Shown one piece after another: positions 1 through 15,000 of a DNA stretch of 64,000 nt. The stretch is from positions 1-64,000 of the forward strand of contig JACRIK010000030.1 of NCBI GenBank assembly GCA_016235865.1. The letters run 5' to 3'. The translations under genes were made by a program, and so were the position numbers. The notes below the pieces were generated by a model, which saw nothing but the letters and a program-made list of their open reading frames with translations, was not told where the DNA came from and did not search any database. Numbering within the stretch: position 1 is the stretch's first letter; the number at the start of each line of letters is the position of its first letter. This DNA is from Planctomycetota bacterium. GTDB taxonomy: Bacteria; Planctomycetota; MHYJ01; JACQXL01.

Positions 1-1
1 C

Positions 2-3000
2 AGCACCAACAGCTCAGGTATCGCCACCTTTAGCAATCTGAGCATCACCACGACCGGGACGGCGTATCAGTTGCAGGCGCGGTCAGGCGCAGCCGGGCCG
101 GTTAGTTCAGGCAGTTTCAATATCACGGCCGGGGCGCCGGGCAATTTGGTGTTCTTCCAGCAGCCGACCAATACCGCGGCTGGAGCGACAATATCAGAGG
201 TTGATGTTAGCGTCAGGGACGCATACGGTAACCCGGTTGGTTTCGGAGTGCCTGTTTCTCTGACCACGACCGCTCAATTAAACGGGACCACCACGAAAAA
301 CACGAATACTTCAGGGATTGCCATATTCGATAACTTGAGCATTACCGCGAGCGGAATTTATCAATTGCAGGCGCGCTCCGGCGCAATCGGGCCGGTAGGC
401 TCAAGCAGTTTCAGCATTACGGCCATAGCTCCGAACAACCTGGCGTTTGTCCAGCCGCCGACCACTACCGTTTCAGGCGCTCTATTTGCGCCGGTAATCA
501 CGGTTCGAATCCGGGATATCTACGGTAATACCGTAACAACCGCCTCCAATCCGGTAAGTATTACAGTCAGCGCTGGTTCAGCGTTCAGCGGGACAACTAC
601 CGGCGTGGCGGCTTCATCAGGCATAGCCACATTTAATAATGTTGGCATAACCGGAGCCGGCACCCTGCGCACCATGACTGCTACAGCAGCCGCTTTGACT
701 ATTGCTACCTCTGGCACCTTTGATGTTCTAAGCTACGGCGCGGCCGATAATCTGGCGTTTGTCCAGCAGCCGATTACTAATGGGATTGGCGCCATCATAA
801 CGCCGCCGGTTACAGTCATAGTCCGGGATGCCTACGCGAATCCTGTCCCGGCTGTCTCGGTCTCTGTAACCACCACCACCGGCGCCCTGATGAATGGCAC
901 GCTTATTACCCAAAGCAATGTCTCCGGCATTGCCACGTTTAATGATTTAAGCATTCCGGCAGAGGGATCCGGCTATGTCTTAAGCGCTACGGCCCTGTCC
1001 GGCGCCATCAGCGCCACCTCTGCTGCATTTGATATCGGCACCGCGCCGGTTATTACCATTACAGGAGCGACTACGGTTACAGGTACATCGGCCGTGCTGA
1101 ATGCAACAGTCAATTCCACCGGGTTGTCAACCATAGCCTATTTTGAGTGGGACATCACTAATACATCTTATACCTATAGCACCACGGCGCAGGCCATCGG
1201 GTCCGGTTTAAGCGATGTTATTGTTACCGCAACACTAACATCTCTTAACCCCGGCGTTACTTACTATTTCAGGGCAGGCGCCACCAATATGGCCGGTACG
1301 ACCACCAGTCCGGCCATATCCTTTACGGCGCTGGGGGTACTGCTGTCCAATGACGGCGGCGGCAACTGGCCGTATTACCGGCCCATGACCATCACCAATA
1401 ACAGCGGCGCAACCCTGACGGATTATCAGGTGATGGTAGAGCCGTTCCGCGACTCGGGCGATTTCATCGGCAATAATATTACTAACACCGGTTTGGCCTG
1501 CTCTTTGCCGCTCTCTGAAGGCACGGGCGGCACTACTGCGGATGCCTCTGGTAATAACAATACTGGTACCCTGGTCAACAGTCCAACCTGGACGCAAGGC
1601 AGGTTTGGGAACGCTCTGCAATTTAATGGCTCAACTACCCGCGTCACTACTGCTGATAGCTCATCATTAGATTTCGGCACAGGTGATTTTACTATTGAAG
1701 GCTGGGTTAATTATTCATCTTTCGGCGGTGTTATGAGACTTGTAGCCGCGGGCAGTGATGCCGACGGAGCTAGTAATGAATGGTTTTTCGGCAACTGGGT
1801 TTCGCCTTACCGGCTGAATTTTGCCTGCCGGAACGCAGCTGGAAATGGTTACTATGAGGGGGGCTCTAATAATATAACGGTTAGTGCCGGCAACTGGTAT
1901 CATATTGCCGTGGTTCGTTCAGGCACAGCGGTAACTTACTATTTTAACGGTAATAATGTAGGAGGTTTTACTATCCCTGTTAGTAATCACCCGATAAACG
2001 GCGGAAGCACCGGCGCGTTAATAGGCGCTAGATACCAAACCAATGCCTCAACCATTATTGAATATACCAATGGCTTGATAGATGAGATCAAGATTCACAA
2101 GCGCGCACTGTCGGCTGAGGAAATCTCTATGCGTTACGGCTCAGGACTGGTTGGCTCTTGGCACTTCTCCGAGCCGCTGACCGACACCTCCATTACCACG
2201 ACTGATCTGTCAGGTTCAAGCAATAACGGCACGTTGGTCAACAGCCCAACCCGGGTAGCCGGACGCTTTGGTAATGCGCTTTCCTTTGATGGCACGGATG
2301 ACAGAGTAGATGTCAGCGACACAGACAATCTATCATTTACTAATGGGATGTTTACAACAGAATTCTGGTTTAAAGCGCCGACTCAAATCGGCTCAGGTGA
2401 TACACGTAATTATCTTGTTGCAAAAGGTGCTACCAGTAATTATGAGTATGGCGTTAATATTGACAGGATTACCGGGCTTGTCCAATTTGAAACATGGACA
2501 TCTGCCGGCGCCGGCGCCGGATATATTACTTCTTCAATACGTTATGACGATGATACATGGCATTATCTGGTGGCGACAAGAGATGGTAATGGCACATCTT
2601 CAAATAGGGTTCGGCTTTATATTGACGGGCAAGAAATTGGTAGTGGTGTTCTGGTGACTAATAGTATGTCAAATACGACGAGTGGGATTCGCTTCGGCAA
2701 TCGCAGTGACTTGACTGCCAGTTTTTATCGCGGATTAATAGACGAAGCCCGTATCTATAACCGGGTTCTTTCCGCCGCTGAAATTACGGCCCGCTATAAT
2801 GCTGGCACACCCAAGGTCAAGCACGATTTGGCGGATATTCGGTTCGCGAGTTCGGATGGTTCGCAGGAGTATTCTTACTGGCAGGAAACCGATAGCCGAT
2901 TTTGGGTGAAGGAGCCGTCTATCTCAGCGAGTGTGACCACCGGCATCAGAATGTACTACGGTAATATCTCGGCTACCTCGTCATCCAGTGGCACTAATAC

Positions 3001-6000
3001 CTTTGCACTTTTTGATGATTTTGAGGGTTCGGGACTTCTTGCATGGACTAATAATGCTGGAACATGGTTAAATGAGGGGGGATATAGAAAACAAAAATCA
3101 ACATCAGCCGTTTACTATAAAGCATCATATGTATCTACTAACTTAACTGATTATATTGTACATGCTAAAATGTATATCAATTCAGCAACTTTGGGTTCTG
3201 GACGACAGGGATTGACAATAGAAAGAGACGGCACATCTACTTGGTTTGCTGGAGTAATTTATGAATTCAGCCTCTCTCAAAGCGCAATTCTGGAAGAAGG
3301 GGCAGCATGGCGAAATACAGGTGCGATAGGATTTACTCCCGTGGTATATACGTGGTATGACTTGGATATGTTGAGACAGAATAATATTCAAAAAGTATCA
3401 ATCTGTAAGGCGGGAACTCAACTATCATGGCAGGCCTCGGACACACGACCATTAAAACCGACCACAATTGCTGGATTATGGGGAGGTTTCGATACTGAGG
3501 TATGGTATGATGACTTCTTTGTCCGCAAATACTCGGCCATAGCGCCGATTCATTCAGTGCCGGGCGTTGAAAACGGGGTATTCGCCCCGACCAACCTGAG
3601 CGCCGTTGTTGTTTCCGAGAGCCAGGTCAATTTAACCTGGCAGGACAATTCAGACAACGAATTCGCCTTTAAGGTTGACCGTTCCTTTGACGGGGTTACC
3701 TACGGGATGCTGGCTAATATCGGCGTCAATATCACTTCATGCACCGATAGTACCGTCACGCCCACCGGCACCTATTATTACAAGGTGGCGTCTTATAAGG
3801 ATCTGAGCAGCTATTTATATTCTAATACGGTAAGTGTTACCATCTCGGCTCCTGTGTCGCCTTCCAATCTGATTACCACTACAGGCGGCACCTCACCCAT
3901 AACCCTGCAGTGGAGTGACAATTCATCCAATGAAACCGGGTTTTACCTGGAACGTTCATTGGACGGCGTGAACTGGGCCGTGACCATAACCGTGCCGGCT
4001 AATATCACCTCATACGCTGATGCAAGCGTGTCTATAAGTACCACGTATTATTACCGGATACGGTCATTTAACGGTATCGGCATCAGCGATCCTTCAGGTG
4101 TGATTTCCAATACGGTCAATGGCCTTTCCAACAGCGGCGGGGGAATCTGGCAGTATTTGCGCCCGATAACCGTAACCAATACCGGTTCTAATCTGATTGA
4201 CTACCAGGTTGTGGTCAGTCCGTTTATGGATTCATCTTTTATTAATAATGCAGGTCTGGTCGGCTCCTGGCACTTTTCCGAGGTAGTTACGGCCACGACC
4301 ACGGCGGATATGTCCGGTTATTATAACACCGGCACATTAACTAACGGAGCTGTTATTACTTCATCAGGCCGGTTTGGAAATGGATGCTCGTTTAACGGGA
4401 CAAATAGATATGTAAATTGTGGTTCTCGCACAGTTTCAATTCCATTTACTTTTGAAGCTTGGGTAAATCCATCCACTTGGCCTACATCTGTGGGAATTGT
4501 TGAAGTATCTAACGGCGCATCCGTCAGGGTGGGTCTTGATAGTCAAGGCGTTGCCGGAAGGCTGAGCATATGGTATCAAGGTTCGGCCGGTAATTACGTT
4601 TCTTATATGACAGATGCTCCTGCCACCGGCAGCTGGACGCACATAATTGGCGTAATAAGCGGAACCGGAAGTTCCGACGGGATGTTATATTATAATGGTG
4701 TTCCGCAAACAATGACTTTTACATCCGCCGGAACTCCGGCTGCTTCTGTAAGTGCTACCTGTTTTATCGGGGCTATTGATACGGTGCCAAATTATCCTTT
4801 TGATGGCATTATAGACGAAGCCCGCATCTACAACCGGGCTCTGTCCGACACTGAGATAGCCACCCGCTACAACTCAGGCATACCCAAGGTCAATGGCGAT
4901 TACGCCGATATCCGGTTTACCGATGCGGCCATGACCCGGGAATTGCCTTATTGGCAGGAAAGCGATAATAAATTCTGGCTCAAGATGCCGTCCCTGCTCA
5001 GCGGAACCACTCAGTTGAAGATGTTCTATGGTAATGTTTCAGCCACATCTTCATCTAGCATTACTAACACCTTTGTTTTTGGCGATGATTTCACCGGCGC
5101 AACTATAGATGTTGCTAAATGGGTAGAATATGATACGGGTAGTTGGCTTAACCAGAACAACCGATTAGTTTCCACCGGTGGTTCTAGTACATGGGGCAAT
5201 CCCTCTGTCTACAGTATTGGTAATTTTAACAGGACAGATTCACTGTCGTTGGAGTTTGATTATAAATGGACCGGTTCCGCCTACAGTAACTTCTTTGGTT
5301 GGAAAGATGCAACCACGGGTCGAGATTATACAGATATGCCTTATGGATTTTATTCCAATGCCAGTCAAGCCGATGATGTTTATGAGGATGGTACGAATAG
5401 AGGTGATGTTGGTCAGAACTGGACCTCAGGTCAAGCATATAAAATTAGGATGCGGCTCAAGACCTCATCCGGTTGTATATATGAACGCTCTACCGATAGC
5501 GGTTTGAGTTGGGTTACTTGGTATGATTCGGTCTATTCATCCGAATCGTTGCTCAAGGTCGCTTTAATCAGCGGCGGTCCGAGCGGCGCATTATTTGATT
5601 CGGACAACTGGCGCATCAGGAAATATTCGGCCATTGAGCCGGTTTTGGCAGTCAACTCTGAAGTCCAGGTTAATACACCGTCTAATCTGACCGCTACGGT
5701 TGTTTCCGGGAATCAGATTGACCTGAACTGGCAGGACAACTCGGTGGGCGAACTGGGCTTCAAGGTTGAACGCTCATTTGACGGCAGCGCTTGGACCCAG
5801 ATCGGAACAGTCATAGGCAATGTGACCATTTATTCCGATACCACCATAACTCCCAATAATTATTATTACTATCAAGTCAGGTCGTATGATGCCAATGGCG
5901 ATTCTCCGTATTCCAATATTGAAACGATTTGGAGTTCTTTGCCCAGCCAGCCGGATACCCTGATAACCACGACAGTTACCGCTGGTTCAATCACTTTGCA

Positions 6001-9000
6001 ATGGGCTGATAATTCCAGTAACGAGACCGGATTTGAGGTCTGGCGCTCGATGAACGGCGTGACTTACACCTTGGTGGCCACGCTGGCTCGTAATACCACT
6101 TCTTATACTGATAACGGGCTACTGATGTCAACCGCCTATGCCTACCAGATTCGGGTTTATAACGGTATGGGCACCAGTAATTATTCCGGTTCGGTTAGTC
6201 AAATAACAGGATCTTTCTACCCGGTATATATAACCTTTAACAATACCTCAACCGGCCAAAATGGCACCATACAAACGAGTACTATAACGCAGACCGGAGT
6301 TTACCGGATAGAGGCTTGGGGTGCCCAAGGCGGTAGTGGAACCTCATATACAGGAGGTCTGGGTGCAAGAATGATGGGAGATTTTACTATAACTGCCGGG
6401 ACACAGCTAAAAATCTTAGTCGGACAACAAGGATTAAATCAGGCCACCTATAAATCAGGTGGCGGTGGCGGTGGAACGTTTGTCACTGATAACAGCAATA
6501 ACCCGCTAATCATTGCTGGTGGTGGTGGTGGTGGTGGTGGAAACTCTAACCCCCAAAATGGACAGCCTGGATTGACAGGAACCTCTGGCGGCAATGGTTC
6601 TCAGGGGGTAGCTACTGGTGGAACAGGCGGTGGCGGCGGTGGTGCTTCCGGTGGCGGTGGCGGCGGTGGTGGACTTACCGGGAATGGTACTGCTGGTTGG
6701 ACACCCGGGGGGATGAGTTTTATAAATGGCGGTACAGCTGGTGGCTTGAACGGTGGATATGGCGCTCAAGGTGGCTTTGGTGGAGGATCTAGTGGTGAGT
6801 GGAATAATCAAGGTGCAACAGGAGCAGGGGGAGGATATTCTGGAGGTGCAGGCACAGGTTCAAATGGTGTAGCAGGTGGTGGTGGTTCTTACAACGCCGG
6901 AACAAACCAATCTAATTCTAGTGGCGCGAGAACCGGACAAGGGCTGGTGACTATTCAGGGTATTTCTGGCGCGTCAGAAAATTTAAATATTACCACCAAC
7001 CTGATGGCCACGGTGGTCTCCGATACCGTTGTTGCCCTGACCTGGCAGGATAACTCGCCGGGTGAAAACGGGTTTAGAATTGAACGCTCATTGGACGGGG
7101 TTGACTGGACCGTGACTTATACCCTGGCCGCCAACACCACGGCCTATACTGATACGGCTGTTTCAGCCGGCACGACTTATTATTACCGCGTCCGGTCTTA
7201 TAACTTCCTTACAGAACATCCCAATTCCAACATTGAGCAGACCAGGACTTCACTGCCCAGCGCGCCGAGCGGTCTGGTAACCGCCACGGTTTATTCGTCT
7301 TACATCATGTTGCAATGGGCAGACAATTCCAATAACGAAACCGGGTTTGAATTGGAACGCTCTGTTAATGGTATTACCTATACCCTGCTGGCCACGCTCA
7401 TGCGCAACACCACGGTTTATACCGATACCGGGCTGGTTAGTGGCACGCCTTACGCCTACCGGATCCGGGCCTATAACGCTATCAGCGCTAGCGGTTATTC
7501 CAATATACTCAACGTAACTACCCTGGGATTTGCCGCCTTCGGTGGGACCATCACATTCAGCGGCGGCTATACCATTCATACTTTCACGGTCTCCGGGACA
7601 TTCACGGCGAATAGCAATAGGAATGTTGATGTCCTGGTGGTGGCCGGCGGCGGCAGCGGCGGAAATCATAATACCACCAATGCCAACGGTGGCGGCGGCG
7701 GCGGCGGCGTTATCTACAATACTTCTTATTCCGTAACGTCCGGGGCTATTGCGGTGACGGTCGGCAATGGCGGCGCGGCTATTACAAATGTTACTACCAG
7801 CGTGGGTTACAACGGACAAAACTCTGTCTTCGGGTCGCTGGTTGCCCTGGGCGGCGGTGGTGGTGGTTCGACCGGCTCCGCGAATGTGGCGGGCAGCGGC
7901 GGCAGCGGCGGCGACAAGGCCAATAACGGCGGCGCGGCCGGGGTCTCTGTTCAAGTGGGCGGCTATGGTAATTCCGGTGGTGCCAGCGCTATCGCCTGGA
8001 CCGGCGCAGGCGGCGGCGGCGCCGGCTCAGCCGGATTTATCGGCAGTAGCTCTGTAGTAACCGGTGGCAATGGCGGAACCGGGATATCCAGCACCATATC
8101 GGGTTCGCTGAAATATTACGGTGGTGGCGGCGGCGGCGGCGCCAACAGCACCGAGCGGGCCGGTGACGGCTATGACGGCGGCGGCCGCGGCTGCGGAAAC
8201 ACCACTTATTACGCCTACAATTATTACCCTGACGAGGTTAATTCCACGACCAGGGGCAGCGGCACTCCCAACGCCGTGGCCAACACCGGCGGCGGCGGCG
8301 GCGCTGGTTCCTATTGGTCAGGTAGTGGCGGCGGCAATAACTATTGGACTACCGGTTCCGGAGCCGGAGGCTCAGGTATTGTCATCATACGCTATTTGAC
8401 CAACGATATCCAGGTTAATGCTACCACCAACCTGCGGGCCACGGTGGTCTCCGATACCATTGTTGCCCTGACCTGGCAGGATAATTCGCCGGGTGAAGAG
8501 GGCTTCAGGTTGGAGCGCTCCGAGGACGGGAATAACTGGACTGTGACTTATACGCTGGGTGCCAATACCATGGCCTATACCGATACGGCTGTTTCAGCCG
8601 GCACGACTTATTATTACCGGGTCAGGTCTTATAACTTTATAGGGGATAACGCAAATTCCAATACTGAGGTAACCAGGACTTCGTTGCCCAATGCGCCGAG
8701 CAGCCTGGTAACTACCACGATTTATGCCACGGCTATCGTTTTGCAATGGGCCGATAATTCCAATAATGAAACTGGCTTTGAGGTCTGGCGCTCTACGGAC
8801 GGCGTGACCTACACCCTGGTTGCCACGCTGGACCGTAATACCACCTCGTATACCGACAGCGGCTTGGCTATGGCTACCTCCTATGCTTATCAGGTTAGGG
8901 CCTATAACGGCATCGGAACCAGCAGCTATTCCAATGTGTGTATTGCGACTACTTATGCAATAGAAGCAACGGGCGGTACAACATCTGTTAGTAATTATAC

Positions 9001-12000
9001 CACTCATATTTTTACTTCAGGCGGGACATTTACAGTTACAGCAGGTAGCGGGAATGTTGAAGTCCTGGTGGTTGGTGGTGGCGGCGGAGGTGGAACACAA
9101 CATGGCGGCGGTGGCGGTGCGGGTGGATTGATTTATAACCCGTCTTTTGCTGTGGTCGTTGGTTCATATCCTATAACTGTGGGTGCCGGAGGCGCTGGTG
9201 CTCCAGCTGGAGGAAACGGAGATAGACCACGTGGAACTAATGGCTCTGATTCAGTATTCAGCACATTAACCGCAATAGGGGGCGGTGGGGGCGGTTCTTA
9301 TAGGACCGGCGCGGCATTAAGTGGTAATGATGGCGGCTCAGGTGGCGGCGGTGGTTCAGGAGGAAGTAGCGGAGCCGGCGGAGCTACGACACAAACAGGT
9401 GGATTTGGAAGCGCTGGCGGTTCTGATACGCTAAATGTAGCCCCTTGGAGGGGCGGCGGTGGCGGTGGAGCTGGAGCAGCCGGCGCTACCGGTATGACGA
9501 CCGGTAATGGCGGAGCAGGAAAAGAATATTCTATTTCCGGCGTTAGCACCTATTATGCGGGCGGCGGCGGTGCCGGCAGCAATACTGGAACTGGCGGCGC
9601 AGGCGGTCTTGGCGGCGGCGGGGCTGGCTCATCAAATGGAGCATCAGGCCCCGATGGAACTGCGGGAACTCCTAACACCGGCGGCGGTGGCGGCGCCGGC
9701 GGGGCATATAATTATGCCGGCGGCGCTGGCGGCTCGGGCATCGTTATCATCCGTTATCTTCCTTCAAGTGGTATTGTTGCCACCGGTGGGACAATCATAC
9801 CTGCTGGCACAAAAACTCATATCTTTACTTCAAGCGGCACATTGGCTGTTACCGGCGGCGGTAATGTTGAGGTCTATGCCTGGGGTGGCGGAGGGGCCGG
9901 TGGCAATGTCGGCGGATGGGGTTATGGAGCTGCGGGCGGTGCCGGCGGGGCTGCCCAGGGAACCTTGAATGTAGTTTCCGGCACATATAATGTTGTCGTG
10001 GGCGGTGGCGGAGTGATTAACAGTTATGTCGGCGCCGCGGGCGGCGGCGGTCCGGGTTCAAATAATAATGTTGATAACCAGTACGCTGGCGGCGGCGGCG
10101 GCTATTCCGGAATATTTGCATCATCTGTTTCCCAGGCTAATGCCCGTATTATTGCGGGCGGCGGCGGCGGCGGCGGCAGCAGCCGGGCCGGCACGGGAAA
10201 TGCCGGTGGCGCGGGTGGCGGCGCATCAGGCGAAAGAGGATTTTCACCTTACGACAGCAAGACCTCATATGGCGGTAACCCTGGTACCCAGGCGGGTCCG
10301 GGCGCCGATGCCAGCTGCGATAGCGCCCAGGCCATTGGCGGGCAATGGGCCCTGCAGGGCGGCGTGGTTAGGATTAATAGTGCGGGCGGTGGCGGCGGCG
10401 GCGGCTATTGGGGCGGTTCTGCCGGCGGTTACAGCGAATCCAATACCATGGCCGGCGGCGGCGGCGGTTCTGGATATCTGCATCCAACCCTGATATCCGG
10501 CGGCGTGTTGACAGCCGGAACTGGTATAACACCGGGTGATTACGCCAATGCTTACCGAGGCACGGCCGGTACTGCCGGCGTAGTAGCCGGCAATGGCAAT
10601 AATGGCGTAGTCATAGTCAGGTATTTACAAAGCGGCAATAATATTACCGGCAACCTCGCGGCCCAGGCGCTTTCCAACACCACGATTGCCCTGACCTGGC
10701 AGGATAATTCGCCGGGTGAAAACGGGTTCAAGATTGAACGTTCGCCGGAAGGCATTACTTGGACGCAAATAGTCACTGTGACGGCCAATGCCACGGCCTA
10801 TACCGATACGGCTGTTTCAGCCGGTACGACTTATTATTATCGTATCTGTTCCTATGATTTGCTCGCAAACCATCCTTATTCCAACATTGAGCAGACCAGA
10901 ACTTCGTTACCCGCCGCGCCGAGCGGACTGGTAACCGCCACGGTTTATGCCTCAACCATCGGTTTGCAATGGGCGGATAATTCCAACAACGAAGACGGGT
11001 TTGAAATCGAGCGTTCTATTGAAGGCATCACCTACTCCCTGTACGCCACGGTTACGCGTAACACCACGGTCTATACCAATACCGGGCTGGTCAGCGGCAC
11101 GGCCTATGCCTACCGGGTCAGGTCCTATAACGATTTCGGCCCGAGCGGTTATTCCAATACGATTAACATAGTTACCTCTAATGTATTCTTGGCTACCGGT
11201 GGGACTATAACATATACCGGCGGCTATACCATCCATACCTTTACATCTTCCGGGACATTCACGCCGAACGGCAGCCAGAATGTCGAGGTCCTGGTGGTGG
11301 GCGGCGGCGGCAGCGGCGGAAACCACTCCACCACCAATGCCAACGGCGGCGGCGGCGGCGGCGGCGTCATCTCCAATAGCGCGTATTCAGTGGCTCCGGG
11401 CGCCATGGCGGTGACAGTCGGCAATGGCGGCTCGGCCATTCCTGTTGTTGCTGCTGTGGGCAACAACGGGGGGAATTCGGTCTTTGGTTCGTTGGTGGCT
11501 CTGGGCGGCGGCGGCGGCGGTTCGACCGGGTTGGTCGCGATTGCGGCTAGAAGCGGCGGCAGCGGTGGCGGTAAGGCCAATGGCGGCGGCGCGGCCGGGT
11601 CTTCTATTCAGGCGGGCGGCTATGGTAATTCCGGCGGTGCCAGTGCCGTAGCCTGGACCGGCGCGGGCGGCGGCGGAGCCGGCTCAGCCGGGTTTGCCGG
11701 AAACACCGGCGCAACCGGCGGTAATGGCGGGACTGGGATATCCAGTACCATATCGGGTTCGCTCAGATATTACGGCGGCGGCGGCGGCGGCGGTGGCAAC
11801 AGTAGTGAGCGCGCCGGTGATGGCTTTGACGGCGGCGGACGCGGCTGCGGCCAAACCTCTTACTACGTCTATAATTCTTACCCGGTCGAGGTCAATGCCA
11901 CGACCCGGGGCAGCAGCACTCCCAATGCCATTACCAATACCGGCGGCGGTGGCGGCGGTGGTTCATACTGGGCGCCCAACGGCGGCTGGACTACCGGCTC

Positions 12001-15000
12001 AGGCGCCGGCGGCTCCGGCATCGTCATCGTCCGTTATTTAACCAATAATCAGGTAAATATTTCCGGCAACCTCCAGGCCACGGTTATTTCTGACACTGAA
12101 ATTACCCTGACCTGGCAGGATAACTCGCCCAGCGACCAGGGATTTAGACTGGAGCGCTCCGAAGACGGGAGTAACTGGACCGTGACTTATACTTTGGCCG
12201 CCAACACCACGTTCTATACTGATACGGCGGTTTCAGCCGGCACGACTTATTATTACCGGGTCCGGTCTTATAACTTTATAGAGGATAACCCCAATTCCAA
12301 CATTGAGCAGACCAGGACTTCCCTGCCCAATGATCCGAGCGGCCTAATAACCGCCACGCTTTATTCCTCTGCCATCGTCTTGCAATGGGCGGATAATTCC
12401 AATAATGAAAATGGTTTTGAAATAGAACGCTCCACGGACGGAATTACTTACTCCCTATGCGCCACGGTCACGCGCAATACTCAGGTCTATACCAATACCG
12501 GGTTGGTCAGCGGCACGGCCTATGCATACCGGATTAGGGCCTATAACGCGGTCGGCGTGAGCGGTTATTCTAATATAGCCAGTGCAACTACCCTGGGGTT
12601 CTCGGCCACCGGCGGCACAATATCTTATGGTAATTATACCACTCATGTCTTTACTGCCAGCGGGGCATTTACCGTTACCGCAGGCAGCGGGAATGTTGAA
12701 GTCCTGGTGGTGGCCGGCGGCGGTGGTGGTGGTTGGCATCACGGCGGCGGCGGCGGCGGCGGTGGTGTCGTTTACGATACTGCTCTTGCTGTAGGTGCTG
12801 GTTCTTATCCTATAGTTATAGGAGCGGGCGGAACTTCCCCCGGTCCCGATGATACTTATGGGAATAATGGCGGTGATTCTACAGCATTTGGGTTACTTGC
12901 TTCTGGTGGCGGTGGTGGAGGTTACTACAGCAATAACGCTGGGAAGGCTGGCGGCTCTGGTGGCGGTGGTGGTGGTTATAACGGAACAGCCGGTTCATCA
13001 GACCAATCTTCTCGTATGGCTTCAAGTGGTACACGAACAGTTTATGGAAATGCTGGAGGTAATAGAACCGGTTCCGGGAGCAATACCAACGGTAACGGTG
13101 GTGGAGCAGGTGGCGCATCAAGCAGTAGTCAGGGTGGTCCTGGTATCTACATAAGTGCGTTTTCGTCATTTGGTTCAAACGGTTATTTCGGAGGTGGCGG
13201 CGGAGGCGGCAACGATGGTGTCGGAAATAGCGGTATGCACGGAGGTGGAAATGGTGGAAATGGTGGTGGTGGCGCCGGCACAGCAGCCACTGCAAATACC
13301 GGTTCCGGCGGCGGCGGCGGCGGCGGCAGTTCTGGAGACGGTCGTCCAGGCGGTTCCGGTATCGTCATCATTCGTTATCTGGCTTCAAGCGGTATTGTTG
13401 CCACCGGCGGGACAATTATACCTCCATCTGGCACAACAACGCATATTTTTACAACCTCCGGAACATTCACGCCGAACGGCAGCCAGAATGTCGAGGTTTT
13501 GGTGGTAGGCGGCGGCGGCAGCGGCGGAAACCATAGCACCACCAATGCCAACGGCGGCGGCGGCGGCGGCGGTGTCATCTCTAATAGCGCGTATTCAGTG
13601 GCTCCGGGCGCCATGGCGGTCACAGTCGGCAATGGCGGCGCGGCTATTACAAATGCCACTATGAGCGTGGGTTACAACGGAGAAAATTCGGTCTTTGGGT
13701 CGCTGGTTGCCCTGGGTGGCGGCGGCGGTGGTTCCACCGGTTCCGCGAGTCCGGCCGGTAGCGGCGGCAGTGGTGGCGGTAAGGCCAATGGCGGCGGAGC
13801 AGGCGGGACTTCTACCCAAACAGGCGGTTATGGTAATTCCGGCGGCAATGATTCTCAAAACTATACCGGTGCAGGCGGTGGCGGCGCCGGCTCGGCCGGG
13901 GTTGGTGGCAGCGGCGGTACAGCACCGGCTGGCAATGGTGGGGCCGGGATAGCCAGTACCATATCGGGTTCGCTCAGATATTACGGCGGCGGCGGCGGCG
14001 GCGGCGCCAACAGCAGCGAGCGCGCCGGGGATGGCTTTGACGGCGGCGGACGCGGTTGCGGAACTACTTCTTACTATGGTAACACTTCTTACCCGGTCGA
14101 GGTCAATGCCACGACCCGGGGCAGCAGCACTCCTAATGGTATTGCCAATACCGGCGGCGGCGGCGGCGGCGGTTCCTACTGGGCGCCCAACGGCGGCTGG
14201 CTCAACGGCTCGGGCGCCGGTGGCTCAGGCATCGTCATCATACGTTATAATGACACCCAAACAAATATTGCCTCCAACCTGCAGGCCACGGTTATTTCTG
14301 ATACGGAAATCGCCCTGACCTGGCAGGATAATTCGCCCAGCGACCAGGGATTTAGACTGGAGCGCTCTTTAGACGGGAATGACTGGACCGTGACTTATAC
14401 TTTGGCCGCCAACACCACGTCCTATACTGATACGGCGGTTTCCGCCGGCACGACCTATTATTACCGGGTCCGGTCTTATAACTTTATCGAGGATAATCCC
14501 AATTCCAACATTGAGCAGACCCGGACTTCCCTGCCAAATGATCCGAGCGGCCTGATAACCGCCACGGTTTATGCCTATTCCATCGTCTTGCAATGGGCGG
14601 ATAATTCCAATAACGAAACCGGGTTTGAATTGGAGCGCTCCACTGACGGCATCACCTACTCCCTGTGCGCCACGATTACGCGCAATACTCAGGTCTATAC
14701 CAATACCGGGCTGGTCAGCGGCACGGCCTATGCCTACCGGATCCGGGCCTATAACGCTCTCGGTCCGAGCGGTTATTCCAATATCGCCAGCGCAGTTACC
14801 TTTGGATTCTCCGCCATCGGAGGCACAAAATCTGATGGTAATTACACCACTCATATCTTTACTTCCAGCGGGGCATTTACCGTTACCGCAGGCAGTGGGA
14901 ATGTTGAAGTCCTGGTGGTGGCCGGCGGCGGCGGCGGCGGCAAAGCAGAACCTAATCCAAGCGGCGATGGCGGCGGTGGCGGCGGCGCCGGCGGTTTGAT

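Noticed and set aside
71-73. TTG at 71 as the start of the giant gene
   Set aside because: The frame is open upstream to base 2 and the encoded residues match the internal repeats, so the gene is cut by the window edge.
7250-7954. Long open frame on the minus strand (and several Ala- or Arg/His-rich frames on both strands between 6500 and 17800)
   Set aside because: They are shadows of GGC/GGT glycine codons in the giant gene; the residues are poly-Ala, Pro or Arg/His and no domain is seen.
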